The position numbers were made by a program, and so were the translations under genes. This document shows, piece after piece, positions 35,347 to 43,854 of a stretch of DNA of 59,328 nt (within the stretch, counting starts at the first letter, position 1; each line of letters opens with the position of its first letter). Source of the stretch: Mycolicibacterium houstonense (lineage in GTDB: Bacteria > Actinomycetota > Actinomycetes > Mycobacteriales > Mycobacteriaceae); contig NZ_LT546207.1 of the NCBI RefSeq assembly GCF_900078665.2, forward strand, positions 2,752,318 to 2,811,645, read 5' to 3'. Under the pieces are notes generated by a model. The model ran no database searches and had not been told where the DNA came from. It saw nothing but the letters and a program-made list of their open reading frames with translations.

Positions 35347-35955
35347 TCAGCGCTTGGGTGAATCGGCGGCGACGAGCGTGATGATGGCGTCGGTCAGCCG
35401 GTCCAGGTAGTCGTCGTCGGCGTCGATCTGCATGACCGACTGGCGCCAGTACAGCGCTCCCCCGATCACGTCGAGCGCGACGTCGATGTCGGCGTCCTCA
35501 GCGATCTCGCCGCGGCGGCGGGCCCGATCGAAAAGCTGAGTAACCTTGAGCCGGCGAGGTTCTCGGATCTGACCGGCGACGGTGGCGGCGTAGTCGGGAT
35601 CCCGCGCGGCCTCGGCGAGCAGGTCCGGGATGATGGTGCGGGCCAGCCGGTGAGCGAGCGCCTCACGACCGTTGTGCAGGTACGCCCGGATGTCTCCTCG
35701 GAGGGTGCCGGTGTCGGGGACGTCGATCGCCGCGACGGCCACCTTGGTCACCAGGTCGACGGCCAAGTCCTGCTTCGATCTCCAGCGGCGGTAGATCGCC
35801 GCCTTGCCGACGCCGGCGCGTTTGGCCACGGCGTCGACCGAGAGCCTGCCGTAACCGACAGCAGCCAACTCCTCGAAGAACGCGGACTCGATCGCGGCGG
35901 TCACGTCATCGAGAAGGACGGGACCGCCGGAAGTCCGGCGCGGGGAGGAAGGCAC
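35347..35955 (-). CDS. TetR-family regulator of the adjacent hydrolase
   Basis: About 202 residues with HTH VTAAIESAFFEELAAVGYG, then VAKRAGVGKAAIYRRWRSKQDLA and a helical C-domain. GTG 35955 (VPSSPRRTSGG) is the sensible start; a frame extends further but would cross the operator and the divergent gene start at 36049. The palindrome at 35972-35991 sits between. Confidence 0.87.
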   Translation of the reverse strand: MPSSPRRTSGGPVLLDDVTAAIESAFFEELAAVGYGRLSVDAVAKRAGVGKAAIYRRWRSKQDLAVDLVTKVAVAAIDVPDTGTLRGDIRAYLHNGREALAHRLARTIIPDLLAEAARDPDYAATVAGQIREPRRLKVTQLFDRARRRGEIAEDADIDVALDVIGGALYWRQSVMQIDADDDYLDRLTDAIITLVAADSPKR

Positions 35956-35971
35956 GGGCCGATTGTACGAG

Positions 35972-35991
35972 ACGGAACGGTTGCGTTCCGT
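35972..35991. promoter_or_regulatory. Operator palindrome between TetR and FrsA-like hydrolase
   Basis: ACGGAACG-GTTG-CGTTCCGT has perfect 8-bp arms. A further half-site GTTCCGTTTCG lies at about 36025-36035 ahead of the hydrolase start. This is strong symmetry for a TetR-type repressor controlling both genes. Confidence 0.65.
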
Positions 35992-36048
35992 TTGTTCTCG
36001 ATCTACGGTAAACGAGACGATGCAGTTCCGTTTCGTTAAGGAGGAACC

Positions 36049-37251
36049 ATGAAATTCCTGTTCGACGACGAGTCGTTCTCGTTCGAGACGCTGCGCGCAG
36101 CCGGTTACGCCAATGCCGGCGGCGCCGATCTGGGCGAGATCTTGGTGACCGCCCGGGCCATCCCCGAGGGCGATGAGGCGGCCTGGCATCGCGAATGGAA
36201 GGCGACCGCGCAGCGGGTCGAGACCCTCGGCCGCCAATCGCTGGCCGCCGGCCACACCGTCAGCGCGCGTGAGGCACTGCTGCGGGCGTCCAATTACTAC
36301 CGGACCGCCGAGTTCTACCTCCGCGAGAACCCCGCCCACGACCCCGAGGCCGAGGAGCTCTTCAACCGCTCGCGTGAGACATTCCTGGAATCAATGGCGT
36401 TGTTCGACTTCGGTTTCGAGCGCATCGCCATCCCGTACCAGGACACCACGCTGCCCGGGTACCTCTATCTCGTCGACGACTCCGGACTCCCCCGCCCCAC
36501 CGTCATCTTCAACGGTGGATACGACTCGACGCTCGAAGAGTCCTACGTCGCCCTCGCCGCCGTAGCATTGGTGCGCGGCTACAACGTGCTGGCGTTCGAC
36601 GGACCCGGCCAAGGTGCCACGCTCCGTGAGCAGGGCCTGACGTTCCGATCTGACTGGGAGGCCGTGCTGACGCCGGTGGTGGATTTCGCCCTCACCCGTG
36701 CCGAGATCGCGCCTGACGCCATCGCCGTCTTCGGCTACAGCCTGGGTGGTTATCTGGTGGGTCGCGCCGCCGCCTTCGAGAATCGCCCTGCCGCGGTGAT
36801 CCTCAACGACGGTGTCCATGACTTCTACGCGGCGCTGGCCAACATGATGCCGCCGTTCCTGACCAAATGGGTCGACGAAGGCAATGACGAGGCCGCCGAG
36901 GCCGTGCTCGGACTATTGATGGCGGTGAACACCCAGACCCGCTGGGCAGTACGAAACGGACTGTGGGCGTTGGGATTCGACTCGCCCGCCGAGCTGGCCC
37001 GAGCGTTCAAGGCGTACACGATCGCCGACGTCGCCGATCGGATCACCACGCCGGTGCTGGTGCTCGACGCCGAGAACGACCAGTTCTTCAAGGGCGAGCC
37101 GGTGCGGGCAGCCCAGGCGATGGTCAACGCGAAGACCACGCTGGTGACGCTCCATGAGGCCGACGGTGCGGGCGAGCACTGCCACATGGGTGCCGCCTCA
37201 CGGGCGAACCAGGTGATGTTCGACTGGCTCGACGAGCAGGTGGGGGTTTAA
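36049..37251 (+). CDS. FrsA/dihydropseudooxynicotine-hydrolase-like alpha/beta hydrolase
   Basis: A 400-residue hydrolase. The N-terminal helical half is RAAGYANAGGADLGEILVTA, and the alpha/beta core has VIFNGGYDSTLEE as the oxyanion loop. The Ser nucleophile elbow is FGYSLGGYL, the acid lies in LVLDAENDQFF, and the His lies in GAGEHCHMGA. All triad parts are present. The ribosome site AAGGAGG precedes ATG 36049. It is regulated by the divergent TetR. It overlaps the oxidoreductase gene tail to tail by 4 bp. Confidence 0.9.
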   Translation: MKFLFDDESFSFETLRAAGYANAGGADLGEILVTARAIPEGDEAAWHREWKATAQRVETLGRQSLAAGHTVSAREALLRASNYYRTAEFYLRENPAHDPEAEELFNRSRETFLESMALFDFGFERIAIPYQDTTLPGYLYLVDDSGLPRPTVIFNGGYDSTLEESYVALAAVALVRGYNVLAFDGPGQGATLREQGLTFRSDWEAVLTPVVDFALTRAEIAPDAIAVFGYSLGGYLVGRAAAFENRPAAVILNDGVHDFYAALANMMPPFLTKWVDEGNDEAAEAVLGLLMAVNTQTRWAVRNGLWALGFDSPAELARAFKAYTIADVADRITTPVLVLDAENDQFFKGEPVRAAQAMVNAKTTLVTLHEADGAGEHCHMGAASRANQVMFDWLDEQVGV

Positions 37252-38393
37252 GGCACCTGGGGCGTCACCAGGTACTTCTCGCCCGTCGCCTTCTGCAGGT
37301 AGCTGTTGAACACCTCGGGCATGAGCATGCCGGCCAGTGAGACCTCTTGCGTGTAGGTGCTCGCGAACGTCGTGGTGAGCTCCGCGGCGACGCGGGCGCG
37401 CAGCCTCGCGATCGTCTCCGGGCCGGCGCCGGCGAGAAACGGGGTGAGCAGCCAACCGCCGACACCCCAGGCCATTCCGAAATTTCGGGTCAGGACGGTG
37501 GGGCCGGTGTCGAGGCTGCCGTAGATGTACACCTGCTTGTGGACGCTCGACCCGTATCGGGAGTACTGCGCGGCAGTGGCGTTGGCGGCCCGCTCCATGC
37601 CGTTGAGGATCTGGCTCGCCAACGTGCCCCCGCCGGTGGCGTCGAAGGCCAGCGTGGCCGACGTCGCCTTGAGCGCCTCGACAAGATCCGTCTCGAACGC
37701 CGGCGCCGACGAATTGCAGACATGGACCGCGCCCAGACCGCGCAGAATCTCTTCCTGCTCAGCCTTGCGGACGATGTTGACCAGCGGCACCCCGTCGGCC
37801 AGACAGGCCTTGACGAGCATCTGGCCGACATTCGACGCCGCGGCGGTGTGCACCAGAGCCGAATGTCCTTCGCGGCGCATGGTTTCCAGCATGCCCAGTG
37901 CCGTCAGCGGGTTGACGAAGGACGAGGCGCCGTCCTTGGCCGTCGCCCCCTCGGGCAGCACCAGACACGCCTCGGCCTTGACCACCCGGTACTGCGCATA
38001 CATCGCACCGCCGGCGATCCCGACGGTCTTGCCGATCAGCGCTTGCGCCTGCGCCGACTCCCCCGCCGCCACCACAGTGCCCGCGCCTTCATTGCCCACC
38101 GGAAGTGAGATGCCGACGCGTGCGGCCAGACCGGCCAGCGCCCCGTCCCGCAGCGGTGCGGTCACGACGGGACGGTCCGGCGTGCCCGCGACCGTGGCCG
38201 CCGACATGTCGGCGGAGCTGGGCATCAGCAGGCCCAGGTCCGATGGGTTGATCGGCGATGCCTCGACCCGGACCACCACTTCGTCCTGCGCCGGCGTGGG
38301 CACCGCAACCTCGTGCAGCGACAACTCGAGCATGCCGTTCTCGGTCACCAGCGACCGCAGTTCCAGGGCGGTCTTGGGCAGTGCTTCGGTCAT
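37248..38393 (-). CDS. MDR-family alcohol dehydrogenase/quinone-reductase-like enzyme
   Basis: A 381-residue medium-chain reductase. The GroES-like N-domain is DEVVVRVEASPINPSDLG, with VGNEGAGTVVAAG. The Rossmann part is SALVHTAAASNVGQMLVKAC with the GILRGLGAVHV-like turn EEILRGLGAVHVC. The classical catalytic-zinc Cys/His set is not evident, so it is probably a zinc-independent NAD(P)H enzyme. Substrate unknown; it is convergent with the hydrolase. Confidence 0.88.
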   Translation of the reverse strand: MTEALPKTALELRSLVTENGMLELSLHEVAVPTPAQDEVVVRVEASPINPSDLGLLMPSSADMSAATVAGTPDRPVVTAPLRDGALAGLAARVGISLPVGNEGAGTVVAAGESAQAQALIGKTVGIAGGAMYAQYRVVKAEACLVLPEGATAKDGASSFVNPLTALGMLETMRREGHSALVHTAAASNVGQMLVKACLADGVPLVNIVRKAEQEEILRGLGAVHVCNSSAPAFETDLVEALKATSATLAFDATGGGTLASQILNGMERAANATAAQYSRYGSSVHKQVYIYGSLDTGPTVLTRNFGMAWGVGGWLLTPFLAGAGPETIARLRARVAAELTTTFASTYTQEVSLAGMLMPEVFNSYLQKATGEKYLVTPQVP

Positions 38394-38511
38394 GTCTGAA
38401 CACTACGTCCGGCCCTGCTGTCAGGACGGTATCCGCGTTGGCTTCGTCGAGATTGGTGCAGCTGAGCTTCGGTGACCCGGGTGAGAATGGAGTCAGCAGA
38501 TTGGGGGCGGC

Positions 38512-38613
38512 GTGGCGTATACGGTGTCGAAGATTCGCAATTCAAAGCCCGACGCTGCCGATCCCAATCCCTTCGAGACCAATGCCGGCGGCCGCGACGG
38601 GGGGCACCACTGA
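38512..38613 (+). CDS. 33-codon ORF coupled to the lipoprotein gene
   Basis: GTG 38512 follows TTGGGGGCGG and opens a frame VAYTVSKIRNSKPDAADPNP...GGRDGGHH. Its TGA overlaps the ATG of the lipoprotein gene (TGATG). The coupling suggests it is translated. It may be a small protein, a leader, or the tail of a deleted larger gene. Confidence 0.45.
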   Translation: MAYTVSKIRNSKPDAADPNPFETNAGGRDGGHH

Positions 38614-39641
38614 TGCGCCGCCTGTTCTGTGTCCTGGCGATCATGGCTGTCGCTCTGCCACTCAGCGCATGCTGGGCCTTCCGTGGGGATCCGTTCGAGA
38701 CGTCGCTTCCGTCGTCGAATTTGGGATTGCGCGTCACGGACGGGAAACTGCGCATCTGGACCGGAACGCCGTGCGAAGGGACCACTCGGGTCGTCGTCAG
38801 GTTCACCGCTGCGGAAAGAGATGCGCCCGAGCTGGTTTTATTCACGCCCAGTGTTCCAGAGGCAGCTGGGCTCGTACCCGGTGTCAGCTTCGAATACCTC
38901 ACCCTCGGCGGACCTTACCCCGGCTTCAGCATCAAAGACGCCCTGCCATCCGGATTCGACTGGCGCACAGCACAGCGATTCTCTTTCCAGGTCGATGGCC
39001 CGCCAGTTGCCCGAGGGCTCGGCACGGTGGATTTCGCTCCGATCGCGACTGAGATCAGCGAACACTCGGCCGAGCACCCCCAGGACACCTTCTACTTCCC
39101 CAGGATCGGCTGGCTCACCCCAACCGAGGTAGCCGCCAAAGACGGCAACGAGTTTCTGACCGTCTGCACCCCTGACCCCGCCAAGCGGGAATCCGAGGAG
39201 TCGGTCGTCGGAGTCCGCGTCACCGACGGCGGTCTCCGATTCTGGACGGGCGCGCCCTGCCCCGTCGAGGACGGGGTGGTCCTAACCTTCCAACCGGGAC
39301 AAGCTGAAACCATCCTCCGGAAGAACAGCTCTCCAGGCACCGACATCGAGCGCATCTCCCTCGACAAGCCCGAGCCCAACTTCACCGTCATCCGCGCACT
39401 CCCCCACGATTTCGACTGGCGCACAGCCCAATCAGCGCTCGTGCGACTGTTCGACGCCGAGCAGCTGCGTGTCCATGACCGCAACCTCGTGTGGAGCAAA
39501 ACCACCCAACTCGCCATTCCGATCGCCGAGTCCGCGCAACATCCTCCGGACACCTACTACTTCGAAGGCCAGGGCTGGCTCAACCCAGCCGATGTCGCCG
39601 CCCGCGACGGCACCTCGATGCAGACGATCTGCGGCAAGTAG
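38613..39641 (+). CDS. Lipoprotein with two tandem copies of one domain
   Basis: A 342-residue protein. The signal LFCVLAIMAVALPLSAC ends in a clear lipobox (LSAC). Two copies of an unrecognised domain of about 150 residues follow. Copy 1 contains GLRVTDGKLRIWTGTPC, then FDWRTAQRFSF and DTFYFPRIGWLTPTEVAAKDG. Copy 2 contains GVRVTDGGLRFWTGAPC, then FDWRTAQSALV and DTYYFEGQGWLNPADVAARDG. Each ends in a Cys (LTVC, QTIC). It is attached outside the membrane. Function unknown. Confidence 0.82.
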   Translation: MRRLFCVLAIMAVALPLSACWAFRGDPFETSLPSSNLGLRVTDGKLRIWTGTPCEGTTRVVVRFTAAERDAPELVLFTPSVPEAAGLVPGVSFEYLTLGGPYPGFSIKDALPSGFDWRTAQRFSFQVDGPPVARGLGTVDFAPIATEISEHSAEHPQDTFYFPRIGWLTPTEVAAKDGNEFLTVCTPDPAKRESEESVVGVRVTDGGLRFWTGAPCPVEDGVVLTFQPGQAETILRKNSSPGTDIERISLDKPEPNFTVIRALPHDFDWRTAQSALVRLFDAEQLRVHDRNLVWSKTTQLAIPIAESAQHPPDTYYFEGQGWLNPADVAARDGTSMQTICGK

Positions 39642-39648
39642 CGCCGGA

Positions 39649-41544
39649 TTACACCGAGCAAGTGCCCCCGGTGAACAGCTCACACGTAGTCCGCAGCCCG
39701 TTGAGCACGCCGGCCGGGATGGCGGTGACGAAGTCGGTTCCGCTGATGGCGTGCAGTGAGGTCAGGTCGGTGGCCTTCTGCGTGCCGATCAACACCGCCA
39801 CGGCATCGCCGCGGTCCGTGGTGATCGTGAACGAGTCGTCGCCATCGCCGTACTGCCCGGCGCAATCGGTGAGGCACGTCCCGGTCGTGGGATCGATCTT
39901 CTCGTCGAACATGTCGTTGATCCACCCGGCCGACAGCTCGCGGACGGCCAGCGGATTCTGCGGTTGCGGGAATCCGGCGATCACATACGCGGCGACCTGG
40001 ATCAGCGGATTGCCGCCCTGCATGGGATCCATGTGCACACCGTCTTCGAGCACCACACCAGTGAACTGGCCCGGTCGCGCGTCCAACAGCTGGTCGTTGA
40101 CGTCACTGAACACGTTCAGGAAGTTCAGCGGGGCGCCGATCTCGTAGATCGGGATGTAGTCGTTCGGGTCGTCGTCGCTGGGATCGGCGGTGCCGTTGGT
40201 CTCCAGCTCATCCAGCCGGTCCATGGCGTCGGGGATGATCGAGCCCATCGGCACCGCGTCGTAAATCACCACGCCGGCAAGTTCATTGGGTGCCTCCAGG
40301 CCCTGTTCGCGGCGGCGGGTCAGCCCCTCGGCGTAGTACCCGGCAACCCCCGGAGCGAAGCCACCGCCCAGCGAGTGCCCGACGAGCACGAACTGTGTCG
40401 GCACATCGATGTCGGTGCGGCCGGCCTTCAGCTCGGCGGTGTCCATGCTGGCGTTGAGTGCGGTGCGGTCCGGATCGAGGAACAACTGGGCGACGGCCTC
40501 ATGCAGTTTGTCGCCGCCGAGCCACATGCCGTCGGCCTCGAACGGGTTGGACGTGAACGTGGTGGTGACGACGACGCTGTTGGTCGTATGCGCCAGATAG
40601 GACGCGGTGTAGCTGTACAGCGGCCCGTTCGCCAGGAAGCCGTGCTGCAGATAGATCAGTCGGGTCGGGGGCTCACCGTTGTCGGTAGTCGGGAAATACC
40701 AATTGGATTCGACTTCGTGGCCTTCGGAGATGACCAAGGTGGAGCTGCTGACCTCGACCTCGTTGCGCAGCTCCGGCGGGATGACCGGATCGCCGCCGAC
40801 GGCCCGCTCCAGGGTCGCCAGCGTGTCGAAGATGACGTCGCCGAGCACCGACAGCGGCTTGGGGTATTCCTGCGGCTCGGGGTTGAGCGCCAGCGCCCCG
40901 AGGCTGCGCAGGACGTCGTGGATCGTCTCGACCGGATCGGGCTGGTCTGCAGTGCCGGCCGCCGAAGCGAGGCTTTCGATGCGGTGGTCGGACTGGTCGG
41001 GTTCGGCCGGCTTGAGCGCGTCGCGCAGCGGCGATGTGACCTGGATGTCGCGTGGTTCAGTTACGGGCCCCGGTTTCCACGTCGGCACCTGCACGCGTTC
41101 ACGTTGCGCGGCGAGGGCCGACCGGATGCTGATCGGCGGTCGGACCCTGACCTCGACGGGCTCCGGTGCCTTTTCAGTGACCTCGGTGTCCACGCGTGCC
41201 GTGTCGCTGTCGCGCAATGGGTTTCGTAGCTGGCGGGTGGCCTCCCGCACCTCGGTGCGTACCTTTGCCCGGACAGACTCGGCGAGTTGGCGCACCGGCC
41301 GATCGGGTGCCTCGGACCGGTCTTTCGTTGTCTTCGTGGTCTTCGTGGTGGTGTCTGGGGCTGCAGGCTTGGGACGCTGTTTCGTGGGGCGGGGGCTCGC
41401 GTCGTTCTGCGTCGACGATGGCTTCGCGTCTTGCTTTGACGGGCCGTCCTCGTCGGCATTGGCGGTTCCCGCCCCCGCCAACACGGCCGCCGAAAGTCCG
41501 GCCGTGAAAACTCCGGCACCCACCCACGCTGCTACTCGCGCCAT
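39649..41544 (-). CDS. Secreted lipase-like alpha/beta hydrolase with long disordered N-terminus
   Basis: A 631-residue exported protein. The signal peptide is VGAGVFTAGLSAAVLAGAGTANA. A charged low-complexity region of about 200 residues follows (PRPTKQRPKPAAPDTTTKTT). The catalytic domain has the oxyanion strand LIYLQHGFLANGPLYSY and the nucleophile elbow FVLVGHSLGGGFA; a likely His lies in LEDGVHMDPMQGG. A disulfide-like pair (GTCLTDCAG) and a C-terminal Cys pair are seen. It probably acts on lipids or esters outside the cell. Confidence 0.87.
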   Translation of the reverse strand: MARVAAWVGAGVFTAGLSAAVLAGAGTANADEDGPSKQDAKPSSTQNDASPRPTKQRPKPAAPDTTTKTTKTTKDRSEAPDRPVRQLAESVRAKVRTEVREATRQLRNPLRDSDTARVDTEVTEKAPEPVEVRVRPPISIRSALAAQRERVQVPTWKPGPVTEPRDIQVTSPLRDALKPAEPDQSDHRIESLASAAGTADQPDPVETIHDVLRSLGALALNPEPQEYPKPLSVLGDVIFDTLATLERAVGGDPVIPPELRNEVEVSSSTLVISEGHEVESNWYFPTTDNGEPPTRLIYLQHGFLANGPLYSYTASYLAHTTNSVVVTTTFTSNPFEADGMWLGGDKLHEAVAQLFLDPDRTALNASMDTAELKAGRTDIDVPTQFVLVGHSLGGGFAPGVAGYYAEGLTRRREQGLEAPNELAGVVIYDAVPMGSIIPDAMDRLDELETNGTADPSDDDPNDYIPIYEIGAPLNFLNVFSDVNDQLLDARPGQFTGVVLEDGVHMDPMQGGNPLIQVAAYVIAGFPQPQNPLAVRELSAGWINDMFDEKIDPTTGTCLTDCAGQYGDGDDSFTITTDRGDAVAVLIGTQKATDLTSLHAISGTDFVTAIPAGVLNGLRTTCELFTGGTCSV

Positions 41545-41643
41545 TCCCCGCCCCCGTTACATAGGAACCAACCTTTGTCACGCTAGCCGGGAAGCTGTGC
41601 CGTCCGGGTCGGATTCGGCGAGAAGACAGAAGTTCGAAGCAGC

Positions 41644-42276
41644 CTAGAGCCGGGACGCGGCGAAATCGGCTGCCTGCGCGACCTTTCCGGACTGCACGTA
41701 GGAGACGTGGGCGCCCATGTCCCAGCCGCCTTCCCAGCAGATCGGGTCGCCCTCGTTGCACTGAGCGATGGAGTTGGCCGCGTACTGCGGCGCCAGCGTC
41801 GGCAACGCCTGCCCGGCTGCCAGAAGACCTGAGAAGCTGGTGAGCGGTGTACCGAACAGTGCGGTGGCCGCGACATGCTCAGAGACCTGAGGAGCCGCCT
41901 CGTTGGTGGCCTTTTCGATGACCGCCGCGCCCTGCGAGTAGCCGCCGAGCACCATTTTCGTGTTCGGACAGCTGGCGGCGATGGACTCGATAAGGGATCG
42001 CGCGGCGTCAGTGCCGGCCGGGGTACTGACGTTGAAGTCGTTGGTCGCGGGGTAATCGACCGGCGTTGCGGCGACGGTGCGCGGGGCCACCCGGGCCCGG
42101 AGGTCCTCGACGAAGGGACCGCCGACACTGCCCAGGCCGGGCGGCTCGTTCGTGCCGCGAGCGAATACCACCTCGACGTCGGAGCACGGTGCCGCTGCAG
42201 CCTGCGGGGGCGTCATCGTCGGGACCGCTGCGGCCACTGCCGCGAATGCCAGGATCAATGCGGGCTTGCTGGTCAT
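41644..42276 (-). CDS. Secreted cutinase-family esterase
   Basis: A 210-residue cutinase. The signal peptide is PALILAFAAVAAAVPTM, with cleavage near AAAAP. The core is VEVVFARGTNEPPGLGSVGG. The Ser nucleophile lies in VLGGYSQGAAV, the Asp in GDPICWEGG, and the His in GAHVSYVQSG. Cys are placed as in cutinases. Mycobacterial homologs (CFP21/Culp group) hydrolyse esters or phospholipids. I chose ATG 42276. Confidence 0.92.
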   Translation of the reverse strand: MTSKPALILAFAAVAAAVPTMTPPQAAAAPCSDVEVVFARGTNEPPGLGSVGGPFVEDLRARVAPRTVAATPVDYPATNDFNVSTPAGTDAARSLIESIAASCPNTKMVLGGYSQGAAVIEKATNEAAPQVSEHVAATALFGTPLTSFSGLLAAGQALPTLAPQYAANSIAQCNEGDPICWEGGWDMGAHVSYVQSGKVAQAADFAASRL

Positions 42277-42343
42277 ACCGATCGATCGTAGGACCGCTTG
42301 AGAGGCGGCCTGCAGTCGTCCCGTCGACAACGGATCTGCCTGC

Positions 42344-42400
42344 GAGAACCTCGGGACTCGAACCGACACTTGGCGGAGTTGAGCCGCTTCCCCGGTTCTC
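42344..42400 (-). tRNA. tRNA-Leu-like remnant lacking a D arm
   Basis: On the minus strand a 57-nt stretch has a perfect 7-bp acceptor stem (GAGAACC with GGTTCTC). It also has an anticodon-like arm GCGG-CTCAACT-CCGC (anticodon CAA) and a TTCGAGTC T-loop. Only about six nt separate the acceptor and anticodon stems, so the D arm is missing. Twenty-four bases are identical to the true tRNA-Leu at 42941. It is probably a degenerate copy rather than a working tRNA. Confidence 0.4.
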
Positions 42401-42420
42401 AGTCCGATGCGGCACAGGGG

Positions 42421-42816
42421 TCAACCCGCAGAGCGCGCATTCGTCAGCAGCACGGCGGCCTCGTTATAGGGAAACGCTCGGTAGAACAGTCGAGAACTGG
42501 GTATGACGAGCGCCGCGGCCTCGGCCTTGCTCACCACCCGTGGGTTGACGAGCGCGACAGTCCGTCCGCGCTTGTGCAGCACCGTCGGTCCGCCGGCCAG
42601 CACGTTCTTCAACCAGTCCGTCTGCAGGCCGTAGCCGATGAGGATGGCGTAGCCATCATGGGTCTTGAATACCAGAAGGGGCGTTCGATATCGCTTACCC
42701 GACCTCCGCCCCACGTGCTCGAGCGTCCCGAGGCTCGGGAGCCACGGCGTAATCGTGCGGGCCGCCGGATTGGTGACTCGCCTGTTGAACTCTGCGACTC
42801 GGCGAGGAACGCGCAT
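42421..42816 (-). CDS. DUF385/F420-dependent nitroreductase-family protein
   Basis: A 131-residue split-barrel protein. The signature is VTNPAARTITPWLPSLGTLE, then HVGRRSGKRYRTPLLVF, followed by LQTDWLKNVLAGG. This matches the Ddn-like DUF385 family of F420H2-binding proteins. It is a homolog of the gene at 56764 on the far side of the integrated element. Substrate unknown. Confidence 0.88.
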   Translation of the reverse strand: MRVPRRVAEFNRRVTNPAARTITPWLPSLGTLEHVGRRSGKRYRTPLLVFKTHDGYAILIGYGLQTDWLKNVLAGGPTVLHKRGRTVALVNPRVVSKAEAAALVIPSSRLFYRAFPYNEAAVLLTNARSAG

Positions 42817-42940
42817 TCTCGGAGTCTAGGTATTGGTCGAAGTTGCTCGCTGTCGCGGTGCTGACACGAACCTTTCAAGGCCCAACAACCGAGTCGCGTA
42901 TTCAGCGTAGACACTGCCTCTAGCGACAAGGCCACTTACG

Positions 42941-43014
42941 TGCCCCCAGTCGGACTCGAACCGACACTTGGCGGATTTTAAGTCCGCTGCCTCTGCCAAT
43001 TGGGCTATGGGGGC
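42941..43014 (-). tRNA. tRNA-Leu(UAA), integration target of the element
   Basis: A 74-nt cloverleaf. The acceptor stem is GCCCCCA/TGGGGGC, the anticodon arm GCGGA-CTTAAAA-TCCGC (anticodon TAA), the variable loop CAAGT and the T arm GTCGG-TTCGAGT-CCGAC. The discriminator is A and no CCA is encoded. The variable loop is short, not the long arm usual for leucine tRNAs. The 5' 44 bases are repeated at 56575-56618, so the 5' half and its upstream region now come from the element. Confidence 0.88.
42971..43014. other. attL core (44 bp), within tRNA-Leu
   Basis: The identity with 56575-56618 starts at GCGGATTTTAAGTCCGC (the anticodon arm on the other strand) and runs to the tRNA 5' end ATGGGGGC. 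It breaks immediately on both sides. The anticodon stem offers the symmetrical crossover site tyrosine recombinases favour. Confidence 0.9.
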
Positions 43015-43075
43015 TTTCCCAGCTCAGAGCCTATTTCTAGGCCCCGAACAGGCCGCTGGATGCCTGCGTCAGCCA

Positions 43076-43106
43076 GCTACGTCCACACCGCGTCCACATG
43101 TGGACG
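43076..43106. promoter_or_regulatory. Left integrase arm-type site: paired GTCCAC plus palindrome
   Basis: Two GTCCAC motifs 11 bp apart (43081 and 43092) lie 62 bp inside attL. The second is part of a perfect 16-bp palindrome CGTCCACATGTGGACG (43091-43106). A 23-bp stretch from 43076 recurs exactly at 56404-56426 in the same orientation. Tandem 11-bp-spaced sites in both arms match the arm-type sites of tyrosine integrases (inference). Confidence 0.65.
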
Positions 43107-43206
43107 CAACCTGTCCGTGAGCTGAGCACGCGCCAACCCTAGCCCGTGCACAACACACGGCGCTGGCAGGGAGCTAGACGCGAGCACCGGGTGACATCAT
43201 CAGTAC

Positions 43207-43854
43207 ATGGTGAGTCTGAACTCGGACCTCTTCATAACCTCCGCGCGTTACGGCGCTCTGGAGGACAAAGATCCACGTTCGTGGGAGCGACTCGACTGCC
43301 CATTTTGCGGTGGGACACAAATGTTTGTCGTCGCCTTCAACACCGTGGATCCAGGAAGCGAAGATTATGTACAGTGGCTTCGCTGCACCAACTGCTTGCG
43401 TGGAATCGTTAGAAACGGCAATGGGGTCAGCCCCGCTACGCTGCCACTCGACACACCACGAGCGCTCACCGGCGAAGCTCTGACGGCCTGGCAGGAGGTA
43501 CGGCGTTGCTTGTCCGTCGGCGCGACTACTGCAGCAGTAATGATGTGTCGCAAGCTGCTATTCCACGTCGCGGTTGAACACGGACTGCCCGATAAGGATT
43601 CGAGGGGCCGTGCGCCAACCTTCGTCGAAGCGTTGAATCACCTTGAAGTATCCGGTGTCATTACAACCCGTATGCGGCCCTGGGTTGAACGGATCAAAGA
43701 CGTAGGAAACGAGGCGAACCATGACCTCGCCGCAGTATCGGCTACGGAGGCAAACGATGTGGCCACGTTTACACGCCAACTGATCAATCTGGCATACGAA
43801 CTGGACGCAATGATTGCAGGGCCGACAGATGCGGATAGCGACGGCAGCGGCTGA
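43207..43854 (+). CDS. DUF4145-domain protein
   Basis: A 215-residue protein. The N-terminal zinc-ribbon pairs are CPFCGG and CTNC. The C-terminal helical DUF4145 domain contains VRRCLSVGATTAAVMMCRKLLFH and IKDVGNEANHDLAAVSATEA. DUF4145 is a frequent passenger of mobile and defence loci but has no agreed biochemical role. It is the first gene inside attL and, with the next gene, reads away from the attachment site. This is cargo position, opposite in direction to the integrase operon. Confidence 0.85.
   Translation: MVSLNSDLFITSARYGALEDKDPRSWERLDCPFCGGTQMFVVAFNTVDPGSEDYVQWLRCTNCLRGIVRNGNGVSPATLPLDTPRALTGEALTAWQEVRRCLSVGATTAAVMMCRKLLFHVAVEHGLPDKDSRGRAPTFVEALNHLEVSGVITTRMRPWVERIKDVGNEANHDLAAVSATEANDVATFTRQLINLAYELDAMIAGPTDADSDGSG

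Noticed and set aside
39964..41229. 421-codon + strand frame over the secreted lipase-like gene
   Set aside because: Antisense shadow; the minus strand has signal peptide and GHSLGG.
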